Assembly (NCBI GenBank): GCA_031276435.1
Contig: JAISNB010000108.1
Span: 1 to 22,611 of the forward strand
Source of the DNA: Burkholderiaceae bacterium
GTDB lineage: Bacteria > Pseudomonadota > Gammaproteobacteria > Burkholderiales > Burkholderiaceae_C
Reading direction: 5' to 3'
DNA: 22,611 nucleotides
The number at the start of each line of letters is the position of its first letter. Position 1 is the first letter of the stretch. The position numbers and the translations under genes were made by a program. Below, piece after piece: positions 1-7,963 of the stretch. The notes below the pieces were generated by a model. That model worked only from the letters and a program-made list of their open reading frames with translations, was not told where the DNA came from and did no database searches.

Positions 1-1613
1 CCCAGGCGCTTGACTTTGTCGGCCTCGTATTCCTGATAGTTGCCGTCGAAGAATACCCATTGGCTGTCGCCTTCGGCGGCCAGGATGTGCGTGCAGATGC
101 GGTCCAGAAACCAGCGGTCGTGGCTGATGACCATGACGCAGCCCGCAAATTCCAGCAGCGCGTCTTCCAGCGCGCGCAGGGTTTCCACGTCGAGGTCGTT
201 GCTCGGCTCGTCGAGCAGCAGCACGTTGCCGCCTTGCATCAGGGTTTTGGCCAGGTGCAGGCGCCCGCGTTCGCCGCCCGAGAGCAGGCCCACTTTCTTT
301 TGCTGATCGCCTCCGTTGAAGTTGAAGCGTCCGCAATACGCGCGGCTGGGCATCTGGAATTTGCCCACGGTGATGGTGTCCAGTCCGCCGGAAATGTCTT
401 GCCACACGGTTTTGTCGTCGGACAGGTCTTCGCGGCTTTGATCCACGAAGGCCAGTTTCACGGTTTGACCAATGTGCACTTGGCCCGAGTCGGGCTGTTC
501 CTTGCCCGCCACCAGTTTGAACAATGTGGATTTGCCCGCGCCGTTGGGGCCGATGATGCCCACGATGGCCCCGGCTGGCACTTTGAAGCTCAGGTTGTCA
601 ATCAGCAGCCGCTCGCCAAAGCTCTTGGAGACGTTCTTGAATTCGATCACGTCGTTGCCCAGGCGCTCGGCCACGGGGATGAAGATTTCCTGCGTTTCGT
701 TGCGCCTCTGGTATTCATAGTCGGACAGTTCCTCAAAGCGCGCCAGGCGCGCCTTGCTTTTGGCTTGGCGGCCCTTGGGGTTCTGGCGCGCCCATTCCAG
801 TTCTTTTTTCATGGCCTTGGCGCGCGCGTCTTCCGACTTTTGCTCCTGTTCCAGGCGTTTTTCCTTTTGTTCCAGCCACGAGCTGTAGTTGCCTTTCCAC
901 GGAATGCCCTGGCCGCGATCCAGTTCCAGAATCCATTCGGCGGCGTTGTCCAGGAAGTAGCGGTCGTGCGTGATGGCGACCACGGTGCCCGCAAATCGCT
1001 GCAAGAAGATTTCCAGCCACTCCACGCTTTCGGCGTCCAGGTGGTTGGTGGGTTCGTCGAGTAGCAGCATGTCGGGCCTGGACAGCAGCAGCTTGCACAG
1101 CGCCACGCGGCGCTTTTCGCCGCCAGACAGGTTCTTGATTTGCGCTTCCCATGGCGGCAGGCGCAGCGCGTCGGCGGCAATTTCAAGCTGGTGTTCGCTG
1201 TCGGTGCCAGCGGCGGCAATGATGGCTTCAAGCCGAGCCTGCTCTTCGCTCAGCGCGTCAAAGTCGGCATCGGGTTCGGCATAGGCGGCGTAGATTGCTT
1301 CCAGCCGCGTGCGCGCCTGGTTGACCTCGCCCATGGCCAGTTCCACTTCCTGGCGCACGGTGTTCTCGGGGTCGAGTTGCGGCTCTTGCGGCAGGTAGCC
1401 AATGTCCAGCCCCGGCATGGGGGTGGCTTCGCCCTCGATCTCCTGGTCGATGCCAGCCATGATTTTGAGCAGCGTCGATTTGCCCGATCCATTGAGTCCC
1501 AGCACGCCAATCTTGGCGCCGGGGAAAAAGCTCAGTGAAATGTCTTTCAGAATCTGCCGCCTGGGCGGCACGATCTTGCCGACGCGGTTCATGGTGAAAA
1601 CGTATTGGGCCAT
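1..1613 (-). CDS. ettA: EttA, energy-dependent translational throttle ABC-F ATPase (3' end off window)
   Basis: This is an ABC-F protein of the EttA type. In E. coli, EttA binds the ribosomal E site and gates the first elongation steps according to ATP/ADP level; it is cytoplasmic and has no membrane domain. Two ATPase cassettes are visible. The first has Walker A GLNGSGKST (residues 39-47), signature LSGGEKRR and Walker B LLLDEPTNHLD. The second has GPNGAGKST, LSGGERGR and LLLDEPSNDLD. A charged linker joins them, rich in Lys, Arg and Glu and including KGRQAKSKARLARFEEL. About 537 codons are present and the family is about 555 residues, so only the last few codons are missing past the left edge. 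The start is the ATG at 1613 (MAQYVFTMNRVGK), the usual EttA N-terminus, preceded by a weak purine-rich stretch. Near-certain. Confidence 0.96.
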   Translation of the reverse strand, partial: MAQYVFTMNRVGKIVPPRRQILKDISLSFFPGAKIGVLGLNGSGKSTLLKIMAGIDQEIEGEATPMPGLDIGYLPQEPQLDPENTVRQEVELAMGEVNQARTRLEAIYAAYAEPDADFDALSEEQARLEAIIAAAGTDSEHQLEIAADALRLPPWEAQIKNLSGGEKRRVALCKLLLSRPDMLLLDEPTNHLDAESVEWLEIFLQRFAGTVVAITHDRYFLDNAAEWILELDRGQGIPWKGNYSSWLEQKEKRLEQEQKSEDARAKAMKKELEWARQNPKGRQAKSKARLARFEELSDYEYQRRNETQEIFIPVAERLGNDVIEFKNVSKSFGERLLIDNLSFKVPAGAIVGIIGPNGAGKSTLFKLVAGKEQPDSGQVHIGQTVKLAFVDQSREDLSDDKTVWQDISGGLDTITVGKFQMPSRAYCGRFNFNGGDQQKKVGLLSGGERGRLHLAKTLMQGGNVLLLDEPSNDLDVETLRALEDALLEFAGCVMVISHDRWFLDRICTHILAAEGDSQWVFFDGNYQEYEADKVKRL

Positions 1614-1744
1614 GCAAACTTTCTTCTCTCGGGTACTGCAAAAACAATGGCTTGCCGCCCGCGTGGAGCGGGCAGAAAACCTCGGTGGATTGTGGTCGCG
1701 CCTCGCGCGCGCAGGACCAGGCCCAAAGCGGGCCGGGCAAGCCC

Positions 1745-1772
1745 ATTATCCGTGCCTGTCCGGACAGGCACG
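1745..1772 (-). promoter_or_regulatory. Putative ettA promoter -10 abutting a 22-bp perfect palindrome (operator candidate)
   Basis: Positions 1751-1772 form a perfect 22-bp palindrome with half-site CGTGCCTGTCC and no spacer. On the minus strand it directly precedes a GATAAT hexamer (1750-1745), a good -10 sequence. It would therefore occupy the -10/-35 spacer and -35 region of a promoter reading toward ettA, giving a leader of roughly 125 nt. A dimeric repressor or activator site is the simplest reading. There is no T-tract, so a terminator is less likely. The palindrome is seen directly; the function is inferred. Confidence 0.4.
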
Positions 1773-1849
1773 CGCCCGCGCTGGCAGGCGCTGGCGGGCT
1801 GCCGCGCGCGCGGCGTTTTTCGGCCCATGGCGTTTGCCACCGTCAATCG

Positions 1850-1858
1850 TGTGATAAT
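1850..1858 (+). promoter_or_regulatory. Putative extended -10 promoter toward rhlE
   Basis: The string TGTGATAAT (1850-1858) is a TGn-extended -10 element reading toward the helicase gene about 190 nt downstream. No good -35 lies at 16-18 bp; a TTGCCA at 1834-1839 is too close. The rest of the 1614-2048 gap shows GC-rich sequence and no recognisable gene. Confidence 0.35.
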
Positions 1859-2048
1859 AGCCCCGCCTGCGGGACACCAGTGCATCCGCAGCGCCAGCAT
1901 TCACGCTGGGGACGAAGCGGTTCAATCAATCACAGACACGCCGCCCTCCCGATCCGAAAACCCGATCTGCCCTTGACTGGCCGGTGCATCACACCGGAGC
2001 GGGCTGATTGCCAAGCGCCTGCCCGATTTGATGCGGCGCCATCCATTG

Positions 2049-3845
2049 ATGAACTTTGAAGAACTGAATCTGGCCACAGCCTTGGTGCAAGCCGTAAAAG
2101 AGCAAGGCTATACCCAACCCACGCCCATTCAAGAGCAAGCCATCCCCTTGGTGCTGGCTGGGCACGACCTGCTGGCTGGCGCACAAACGGGCACCGGCAA
2201 GACGGCTGCCTTTGCGCTGCCCATGCTGGACATGCTCTCCAGAACGCCCGCCGCGCACCCGCGCGCCACACGCGCGCTGGTGCTCACGCCCACGCGCGAG
2301 CTGGCCGCGCAGGTGGAAGATGCCATGCGCGTCTACGGCAAGCACCTGCCCCTGAAGTCCACCGTGATTTTTGGCGGCGTGGGCATGAATCCGCAAATCG
2401 AGCGCATGCAATCTGGCGTCGACATTCTGGTGGCTACGCCGGGCCGCCTGCTCGACTTGCAAAACCAGGGCCATCTGGACTTGTCGCACGTCGAAATCCT
2501 GGTGCTCGACGAGGCCGACCGCATGCTGGACATGGGCTTCATCCACGACGTCAAGAAAGTGCTGGCCCTGCTGCCCGCGCAAAAGCAAAGCCTGCTGTTT
2601 TCGGCCACCTTCTCCGACGACATCCGCGCACTGGCGGCCAGCCTGCTCAAAACGCCCAGAAGCGTCCAGGTCACGCCGCCCAACACCACGGTCGAGCGCA
2701 TCCAGCAAGTCATTTACCCGGTGGGCCGCGAGCGCAAGAAAGAAGTGCTGGTGCACCTGATCGAATCGGGCAACTGGAACCAGGTGCTGATTTTCACGCG
2801 CACCAAATGGGGCGCCAACCACGTGGCCGAATACCTGACACAGCATGGCATCAAGGCCATGGCGCTGCACGGCAACAAAAGCCAGACCGCGCGCACCCAG
2901 GCGCTGGCCGAATTCAAAAGCGGCGAACTGCGCGCGCTGGTAGCCACCGACATTGCCGCCCGTGGCATCGACATCGATGACTTGCCCCACGTGGTCAACT
3001 ACGAAATCCCCAACGTGCCTGAAGACTACGTGCACCGCATTGGCCGCACGGGCCGCGCGGGCGCCAGCGGCGAAGCCGTCAGCCTGGTGTGCATGGACGA
3101 AGAGGGCTTCATGATGTCCATCGAGCGTTTCACCAAACAGCAAATCCCGGTCAAAATCCTGGACGGCTTTGGCCCCGCCGAAGGCGAGCGGGCCGCGCCC
3201 ATCGCCATGGGTCGGCAAACGCTTTGGGGCGGCCTGGGAGCCGCGCCCGGACGCGAAGTCATGCAGCAAGCCGCCCGCGCCGCGCGGCAAGAGATGGCGC
3301 AGCGCCTGCGCGAAAACAAGGCCCGACAGGGCGGCGGCCGCCGCAACCCCAACACCCGTGGCAACCCGGCCGCCGCGCCCGGCAACAACGCCCATGGCGA
3401 AGAAGCCCATCTGCCGTCCCGGGGCACGCAGCAAGACATCAATGGCCGCATGGACGACGGCGACAACCGCAACAACCCGCAGCGCCGCCGTCGGCGCGGC
3501 AGCCGCCGCGGCCCGGGTGCCACCATCACGCGCTCTGGCAACAGCCACCAGACACCGCGCCAGGCGCCGCCGCCGGTGGACGACTTCGACGATGACCGCG
3601 ATCTGGATCAACTGCCGCGCCACATCGATCCGCTGCAAACCAACCTTCATGGCCGTCGGCGCGAAAACCGCGGCCCCAGCCATGGCGCCGTGGGCCAGCC
3701 CGATCCGATGCGCACCAGCATCGACATGATGAGCCGCTCCGGCAACGGCGGCGGCAACCGGAATCGCAACCGGACAACCGGGGCAGGCCGCAGCCGCCCC
3801 GGCGGCGGTGGCGGCAATCGCTCCGGCGGCGGCTTGGGCCGCTAA
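2049..3845 (+). CDS. rhlE: RhlE-type DEAD-box ATP-dependent RNA helicase with long RGG-like tail
   Basis: This is a cytoplasmic DEAD-box RNA helicase, a family that remodels RNA during ribosome assembly, RNA decay and cold adaptation. All core motifs are present in order: Q motif GYTQPTPIQ (residues 20-28), motif I AQTGTGKT (45-52), Ia PTRELAAQ, II DEAD, III SAT, V ATDIAARGIDI and VI HRIGRTGRAG. After about residue 375 the core gives way to a roughly 220-residue low-complexity basic tail rich in Arg, Gly and Asn, including RRRRRGSRRG and a Gly/Asn/Arg end, typical of RNA-binding tails in RhlE-like proteins. I chose the ATG at 2049 because MNFEELNL is the usual family N-terminus. An ATG at 2031 and a TTG at 2028 are in frame upstream, and no start has a strong Shine-Dalgarno. 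The subfamily name rests on the N-terminus and core and is less certain than the helicase call. Confidence 0.93.
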   Translation: MNFEELNLATALVQAVKEQGYTQPTPIQEQAIPLVLAGHDLLAGAQTGTGKTAAFALPMLDMLSRTPAAHPRATRALVLTPTRELAAQVEDAMRVYGKHLPLKSTVIFGGVGMNPQIERMQSGVDILVATPGRLLDLQNQGHLDLSHVEILVLDEADRMLDMGFIHDVKKVLALLPAQKQSLLFSATFSDDIRALAASLLKTPRSVQVTPPNTTVERIQQVIYPVGRERKKEVLVHLIESGNWNQVLIFTRTKWGANHVAEYLTQHGIKAMALHGNKSQTARTQALAEFKSGELRALVATDIAARGIDIDDLPHVVNYEIPNVPEDYVHRIGRTGRAGASGEAVSLVCMDEEGFMMSIERFTKQQIPVKILDGFGPAEGERAAPIAMGRQTLWGGLGAAPGREVMQQAARAARQEMAQRLRENKARQGGGRRNPNTRGNPAAAPGNNAHGEEAHLPSRGTQQDINGRMDDGDNRNNPQRRRRRGSRRGPGATITRSGNSHQTPRQAPPPVDDFDDDRDLDQLPRHIDPLQTNLHGRRRENRGPSHGAVGQPDPMRTSIDMMSRSGNGGGNRNRNRTTGAGRSRPGGGGGNRSGGGLGR

Positions 3846-3934
3846 GCCCCGGCCTTGCCGCCAGCCAGCATCGCGCCTGGTTGCAGCCATCCCTGAAAAA
3901 GCCCTGCGCCGCGCCGCCACTGCGGCGGTCAGCA

Positions 3935-4348
3935 TCAGCCGCGCGCGCCGGGCATTGCGGAGCGCACAAACAGCGTCATCAGCGGCATGCCGTCCAGGGC
4001 GCGGCTGCGGTGACCATGCACCTGCGGATCAAAACACTGACCCGCGGGCAATGTGTCGCTGGAATAAAAAAACTCGCCCGGCCCAAACACGCGCGCCGTG
4101 CCATCGCGCAGGCCAATCTCCATGCGCCCGCCAAGCACCACCAGCCACTGCAGCGTGCCCGTGCAATGGAAATCGCTGGCAAACCCCGCGGGACTCCAGC
4201 GCCATTGCGCGCCCGCCGTGCCCATCAGGGCCGAGAGCCGCGCCGCGGGCGTGCCTTCGGGCAGCAGCAGCGGCGCATCACGAAAACGCGCGCGGCCATC
4301 GGGGCCGGTAAACAAAACGGGTTCGGTCAAAAGCGGCAATGTGGTCAT
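3935..4348 (-). CDS. Small cupin-fold protein
   Basis: This 137-residue protein has the look of a single-domain cupin. A run of short beta-strand-like segments includes LQWLVVLGGRMEIGLRDG, followed by RVFGPGEFFYSSD, which matches the second cupin motif region with its G-x-F-x-x-P-like turn. A later histidine-containing segment, CFDPQVHGHRSR, could supply a metal ligand. No substrate can be named; cupins range from dioxygenases and isomerases to non-enzymatic sensors. The start is placed at the ATG at 4348 (MTTLPLLTEP), preceded by a CAGGG purine stretch. An in-frame extension to 4411 looks non-coding. The gene is convergent with rhlE, with an 89-nt gap. Confidence 0.65.
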   Translation of the reverse strand: MTTLPLLTEPVLFTGPDGRARFRDAPLLLPEGTPAARLSALMGTAGAQWRWSPAGFASDFHCTGTLQWLVVLGGRMEIGLRDGTARVFGPGEFFYSSDTLPAGQCFDPQVHGHRSRALDGMPLMTLFVRSAMPGARG

Positions 4349-4517
4349 GGTGAAAACCCTGGCAATCCATTCATGGCGATACGCCAAGGTTGTAGCAGAT
4401 GCGCGGCCCAAGCGCCCATGGCTTGCGGGCCGTTGCCAGTCAGAACCACGCCAAAAAATACGCTTAACCCCGAATGACAGTTTCCTGCGTTTCAGTCCAT
4501 GTCCTTTTTTTCATTTC

Positions 4518-4523
4518 AAGGAG
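4518..4523 (+). promoter_or_regulatory. Strong Shine-Dalgarno fixing the start at 4532
   Basis: AAGGAG lies 8 nt before the ATG at 4532. It settles this start over the in-frame upstream GTG at 4499 and contrasts with the SD-less genes nearby. Confidence 0.75.
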
Positions 4524-4531
4524 TCATCGGC

Positions 4532-5407
4532 ATGCAACGCCCATTCAAACGCTTGCCCTTTTGCAGCGCGCTGGCCGCCAGTCTGCTCTGGCTGGCTGAC
4601 GCCAGCACGTGTGCCCACGCCATGGGCACTTTCATCGACATCCAATTGGTCGATCGCAGTACCGGCGCCACACTGCCGGTGTACAAGCACAAGGGCCAAT
4701 ACTGGCTGGCGGGCCAGCCCGGTGTGCGCTACGCCATCCAGATGCGCAACAAAACCTCTGGCCGGGCACTGGCCGTCATGTCGGTCGATGGCGTCAACAT
4801 CGTCTCTGGCGAAACCGCCGCGTGGGAGCAAACGGGCTATGTGCTGGAGGGCAACCAGTCCGCCCAGATCACCGGCTGGCGCAAAAGCGATTCGGAAGTG
4901 GCCGCCTTCCATTTCACCGCGCTGCCCAACGCCTATGCCAGCCGCACCGGGCGGCCACAGAATGTGGGTGTCATCGGCATTGCCGTTTTCCTGGAGCGCG
5001 ATCCCCTGCCACCGCCGCCGCCTGTTTCAGCGCCTGACTGGCCGGTGCCGCAAACCGAATCAGCCGCCGAAATCGCGCAGGACCGCTCCGCCGCCGAAGA
5101 ATCCAGGCAAGCCCCACCCACAGCCGATGTCCTGGCCGATTCCGCCAGTCGCCACCGCCGCGCCACGGAACGCGGCGCGCAACGCCTGGGCACCGGCCAC
5201 GGCGCGCGCGAGCACTCGCAAGTGAGCAACACCGATTTCGAGCGCGCCACCAGCGCCCCGGTCGAGATCATCACCGTGCGTTACGACAGCCGCGAAAACC
5301 TCATCGCCATGGGCGTTTTACCTGCGCCACCACGCGCGCCGCAGCCCAATGCGTTTCCGCAAACGCCGTCTGTGGGCTATGTGCCAGACCCGCCGCGCGG
5401 GCGCTAA
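4532..5407 (+). CDS. Secreted protein of unknown function with Pro-rich tail
   Basis: This 291-residue protein starts with a Sec-type signal peptide: basic MQRPFKR, then a hydrophobic stretch, with likely cleavage after the Ala of CAHA near residue 30. The mature N-terminal part (about 31-165) is a compact domain containing VMSVDGVNIVSGETA, GYVLEGNQSAQITGWRKS and NVGVIGIAVF. I have a loose memory of conserved proteobacterial proteins of unknown function with this pattern but cannot assign a role. A disordered Pro/Ala/Glu/Arg-rich region follows, including PLPPPPPVSAP. The C-terminus is short and again ordered-looking (VEIITVRYDSRENLIAMGVLP) before a Pro-rich end. It lies 56 nt upstream of the sigma factor gene on the same strand, so co-regulation with that unit is possible but unproven. 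Confidence 0.75.
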   Translation: MQRPFKRLPFCSALAASLLWLADASTCAHAMGTFIDIQLVDRSTGATLPVYKHKGQYWLAGQPGVRYAIQMRNKTSGRALAVMSVDGVNIVSGETAAWEQTGYVLEGNQSAQITGWRKSDSEVAAFHFTALPNAYASRTGRPQNVGVIGIAVFLERDPLPPPPPVSAPDWPVPQTESAAEIAQDRSAAEESRQAPPTADVLADSASRHRRATERGAQRLGTGHGAREHSQVSNTDFERATSAPVEIITVRYDSRENLIAMGVLPAPPRAPQPNAFPQTPSVGYVPDPPRGR

Positions 5408-5450
5408 GGGGCATCCAATGCCCGCCGCGGCACTTGCCAGCGCGCGCCGC

Positions 5451-5456
5451 GATAAT
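5451..5456 (+). promoter_or_regulatory. -10 element 7 nt before the sigma factor ATG (leaderless candidate)
   Basis: GATAAT at 5451-5456 is followed by 7 nt and the ATG at 5464, with no Shine-Dalgarno. Transcription normally begins about 7 nt after the -10, which would place the first base at or next to the A of ATG. No clear -35 is seen. Confidence 0.45.
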
Positions 5457-5463
5457 GCGGCGC

Positions 5464-6048
5464 ATGTCCCGCCCCGCCGATGCCGCGCCCGCCGACGAAG
5501 CACTCATGCTCGCTTACGCCAGTGGCGACGCGCTGGCCTTTGAAATGCTGTTCGATCGTCACAATCTGCGCCTGTGGCGCTACCTGCGGCGCAGCGCTGG
5601 CACCGACGCCTGCGCCGACGATCTGGCGCAGGACGTCTGGTTGAACGTGGCACGCGCGGCCACCAGTTACCGCGCCCAGAGCAATGCCCGCTTCAGCACC
5701 TGGTTGTTCACGCTGGCGCACAACCGGCTTGTCGACCACTGGCGCGCCAGCCGCCCGGTCGACAGCCTGGATCAGGAAACGGACAGCGGCGAGCGCCTGC
5801 TCGATCAACTGGCAGCCGACTCCGGCTTCGGCCCGCTGCGCCAACTTGAATCGCGCCAGCAGGCCATGCAACTGCTCGCGGCGCTGGACGCGCTGCCGCC
5901 CGAACAGCGCGAAGCCTTTTTGCTCCAGGCCGAAGCGGGCATGCGCGTGGCCGAAATCGCCACCGCCACCGCCGTGCCGCTCGAAACCGCCAAAAGCCGC
6001 CTGCGCTACGCCCGCAAAGCCATGCGCCAAGTTCTGGAGGCCCCATGA
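5464..6048 (+). CDS. ECF-type RNA polymerase sigma factor (sigma-70 family)
   Basis: This 194-residue protein has the two-domain ECF layout. Region 2 (about residues 10-95) includes DDLAQDVWLNV and RFSTWLFTLAHNRLVDHWR, the usual core-binding and -10-recognition helices. A linker of about 35 residues leads to region 4 (about 138-190), with LDALPPEQREAFLL and a helix-turn-helix ending in ETAKSRLRYARKAMR. It would direct RNA polymerase to a small set of promoters, probably under control of the membrane protein encoded by the overlapping downstream gene. I use the ATG at 5464 because it lies 7 nt after a GATAAT hexamer; an ATG at 5455 and a TTG at 5434 are in frame. The signal sensed is not evident. 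Confidence 0.92.
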   Translation: MSRPADAAPADEALMLAYASGDALAFEMLFDRHNLRLWRYLRRSAGTDACADDLAQDVWLNVARAATSYRAQSNARFSTWLFTLAHNRLVDHWRASRPVDSLDQETDSGERLLDQLAADSGFGPLRQLESRQQAMQLLAALDALPPEQREAFLLQAEAGMRVAEIATATAVPLETAKSRLRYARKAMRQVLEAP

Positions 6049-7226
6049 ACCACAAACCCACGCCCGGTGACGATCTGGTCAACCGTTACCACCAGGCCAT
6101 CCGGATCGAAGGCGCAACGCCCGACGCGCAACTGCGCGCGCGCGTTCTGGCCCAGGCCAGGGCGCTGACTGAAAAAGCCGCCACCGCCGCGCCAATAACC
6201 ACTGCACCGGCGCGCCACGCCCAGGCCCCCGCGGCCAATGACCGCCGCTGGCTGCTCACCGCCGTTGCCAGCATCGCCGTTGTGGGCTTGAGCAGCCTGC
6301 TGGCGCTGCAATGGCGCCATTTGCCACAACAAGAAGACCTGCTGCAAGAAAACCGCCCACAGGCGGCGCCGCAAACAGCGGCAGCGCCAAACCCCGCCGC
6401 AACGCGCGAAAAAGAGCGTGCCGAACCCGCGCCGCGGCAGGACGCCGCCCAAGAGCCGCCGCCAGCGCAAGATGCGGCCATCGCCGAAGAAACCGCGCCA
6501 CCTGCGCGCGCCGCCGCCAAACCACAATCCGGCCCGTGGCTTGACGCCATGTCCGCGCCCTGGCCAGCATCAAAAGAGCGTCTGTCGCGGCAAAAACAGG
6601 CAGGCACCCAATCCCGCGCCAGCCGCGCCATAGAACACGAAGAGAGGAAACCCGCAGCGCCCGGGGCGGCGGCGGCCCAATCCCTGGCGCTGCCGCCACC
6701 GCCGACCTCGCCCGCGCCAGAAAACCCGCCAGCGGACAGACTCGCCGCAGCGCGCCAGACTCAAGCCGCGCCCGCCGCCGCGGACCTTGACGCCATGGCG
6801 GATGAACGCGCGGCAGCCTCGCAACCATCCGCCCTGGCCGCAGGCCGCACCGCAGCCCAAGCCGACCCTGCGTCTGAAGTGGCCGCAACGCCAGCGGCTG
6901 CGCCGCAACCATTCCCGGAAAGCGACGCAGCACTGGGCGATGCCGCCGCAACTGCCCCGCAAGCGCGGCAAAACAGCGCCGCGCCCGTCGGCGCGCCCCA
7001 CTGCGCGGGCTGCACCCCGCTCATGCTGGCCGCCGGGCGCGGCGACCACGCCCTGGTGCGAAAGCTGTTGCAAACCGGCGCCGACGCGCGGCGCAAAGAC
7101 GCCCAAAACCGCACCGCCGCCGACCACGCGCGCCAGGCCGGTCACGCCGATCTGGCCCGTTTGCTCGACGCAGCCGCCGCCAGCAACGCAACCGGAACGC
7201 GGCTTCCTGCTGCTGACGCGCCATAA
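6045..7226 (+). CDS. One-pass membrane protein with C-terminal ankyrin repeats, probable anti-sigma regulator
   Basis: The start ATG overlaps the sigma factor stop by ATGA, so the two are translationally coupled, as sigma/anti-sigma pairs usually are. The 393-residue product has a short cytoplasmic N-terminus (1-66, with a charged helix around DLVNRYHQAIR), one transmembrane segment at about 69-88, and a very long Ala/Pro/Gln-rich low-complexity stretch (about 95-315) that would lie in the periplasm. It ends with about two ankyrin-type repeats at 323-379 (CTPLMLAAGRGDHALVRKLL, then DAQNRTAADHARQAGHADLARLL). No classical zinc-binding anti-sigma HxxxCxxC motif is visible in the N-terminus. The anti-sigma role is inferred from gene order and topology. 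The stop codon lies inside the gloA -10 hexamer. Confidence 0.75.
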   Translation: MNHKPTPGDDLVNRYHQAIRIEGATPDAQLRARVLAQARALTEKAATAAPITTAPARHAQAPAANDRRWLLTAVASIAVVGLSSLLALQWRHLPQQEDLLQENRPQAAPQTAAAPNPAATREKERAEPAPRQDAAQEPPPAQDAAIAEETAPPARAAAKPQSGPWLDAMSAPWPASKERLSRQKQAGTQSRASRAIEHEERKPAAPGAAAAQSLALPPPPTSPAPENPPADRLAAARQTQAAPAAADLDAMADERAAASQPSALAAGRTAAQADPASEVAATPAAAPQPFPESDAALGDAAATAPQARQNSAAPVGAPHCAGCTPLMLAAGRGDHALVRKLLQTGADARRKDAQNRTAADHARQAGHADLARLLDAAAASNATGTRLPAADAP

Positions 7227-7227
7227 T
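7222..7227 (+). promoter_or_regulatory. -10 element 7 nt before the gloA ATG, overlapping the upstream stop codon
   Basis: CATAAT at 7222-7227 contains the TAA stop of the preceding gene and is followed by exactly 7 nt and the ATG at 7235. No Shine-Dalgarno is present. The spacing matches that of the sigma factor gene and uvrC. Confidence 0.45.
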
Positions 7228-7234
7228 GGGCCGC

Positions 7235-7630
7235 ATGAAATTTCTGCACACCATGCTTCGCGTAGGCGATCTGGATCGCTCTATCCACTTTTACACCCGG
7301 GTGCTCGGCATGCAACTGCTGCGCCGCGTTGAAAACCCGCAATACAAATACACGCTGGTCTATCTGGGCTTTGGCGGCGGCAACCCCGACCAGGCCGAAC
7401 TGGAACTGACCTACAACTGGGACACAAGCAGCTACGAACACGGCAGCGCCTATGGGCACATTGCCATCGGCGTGCCCGACGCCTACGACGCCTGCGCAAA
7501 AATCAAAGCCGCGGGCGGCCAAGTCACACGCGAAGCCGGCCCGCTCAAAGGCGGCTCCACAGTCATCGCCTTCGTCACCGACCCGGACGGCTACAAAATC
7601 GAACTGATCGAACAGGCTGAAAACGCCTGA
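7235..7630 (+). CDS. gloA: Glyoxalase I (lactoylglutathione lyase)
   Basis: GloA isomerises the hemithioacetal of methylglyoxal and glutathione to S-lactoylglutathione, the first step of methylglyoxal detoxification in the cytoplasm. The 131-residue protein closely follows the E. coli enzyme, including LHTMLRVGDL, SIHFYTRVLGMQLLR, ELTYNW, YGHIAIGV and FVTDPDGYKIELIE. The four metal ligands are in place: His5, Glu57, His75 and Glu123, the pattern of the nickel/cobalt-type bacterial enzyme. The start at 7235 (MKFLHTML) fits the family; an in-frame ATG at 7226 would add three residues and fall on the -10 hexamer. Confidence 0.97.
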   Translation: MKFLHTMLRVGDLDRSIHFYTRVLGMQLLRRVENPQYKYTLVYLGFGGGNPDQAELELTYNWDTSSYEHGSAYGHIAIGVPDAYDACAKIKAAGGQVTREAGPLKGGSTVIAFVTDPDGYKIELIEQAENA

Positions 7631-7683
7631 GCGGCGGCGGTGGCGCTGATCGGCTGCGCCCGCCTGCCTGAAGCCCGCCCCCT

Positions 7684-7712
7684 GGAAGGTGGCGCGAAGC
7701 GCCGGGTGAGGG
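7684..7712 (+). repeat. Fragment of CT/GA-rich intergenic repeat with GGCGC-GAA-GCGCC hairpin
   Basis: A 5-bp stem (7691-7695 with 7699-7703) is embedded in the GA/GC-rich context GGTGAGGGGTG. It resembles the dispersed hairpin family seen in larger form at 9570-9716. The rest of the 7631-7963 gap holds another repeat and a terminator, with no gene seen. Confidence 0.4.
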
Positions 7713-7799
7713 GTGCTCCCGCGCAAAACACAACGCATCACCTTGCCATCAAGGGCCACCAGGCCTGATGGGCTTTATTCGCACGCCCACAAAAAAACC

Positions 7800-7829
7800 G
7801 TCATTGCGAGGAGCGACGCGGCAATCCAC
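7800..7829 (+). repeat. CATTGCGAG-type dispersed repeat, single arm
   Basis: The sequence begins TCATTGCGAGGAGCG and ends GGCAATCCA. The same core recurs as inverted pairs at 9767-9908 and 17619-17706 and in degenerate form at 10013. This type of intergenic repeat is widespread in proteobacteria; here only one arm is present. Confidence 0.6.
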
Positions 7830-7875
7830 TGCCTCCACGCACAGCGAAGCAACAGCCATGGAATGCAGCCCGCAA

Positions 7876-7901
7876 AAAAGCCACCCCGAAGAGTGGCTTT
7901 T
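7876..7901 (-). terminator. Rho-independent terminator for the secreted DUF11-type gene (possibly bidirectional)
   Basis: A 9-bp stem, AAAAGCCAC (7876-7884) with GTGGCTTTT (7893-7901), encloses an 8-nt loop. It is flanked by A-runs on the left, which read as a U-tract on the minus strand. It sits about 60 nt downstream of the stop of the minus-strand gene ending at 7964. Confidence 0.7.
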
Positions 7902-7963
7902 GAACCCGCGCGGCATTGGGTTTCGCGCGCCGCGCACAGCGTTTGTGTCTTCAGCCGCCCGCC

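Noticed and set aside
60..1064. Plus-strand open frame (334 codons) opposite ettA
   Set aside because: The minus strand encodes both ABC cassettes of EttA with intact motifs; the opposite frame is a composition artefact.
1989..3935. Long minus-strand open frame (648 codons) opposite the helicase
   Set aside because: The plus-strand frame has all DEAD-box motifs. The opposite product is an Ala/Arg/His-rich shadow caused by GC-biased third positions.
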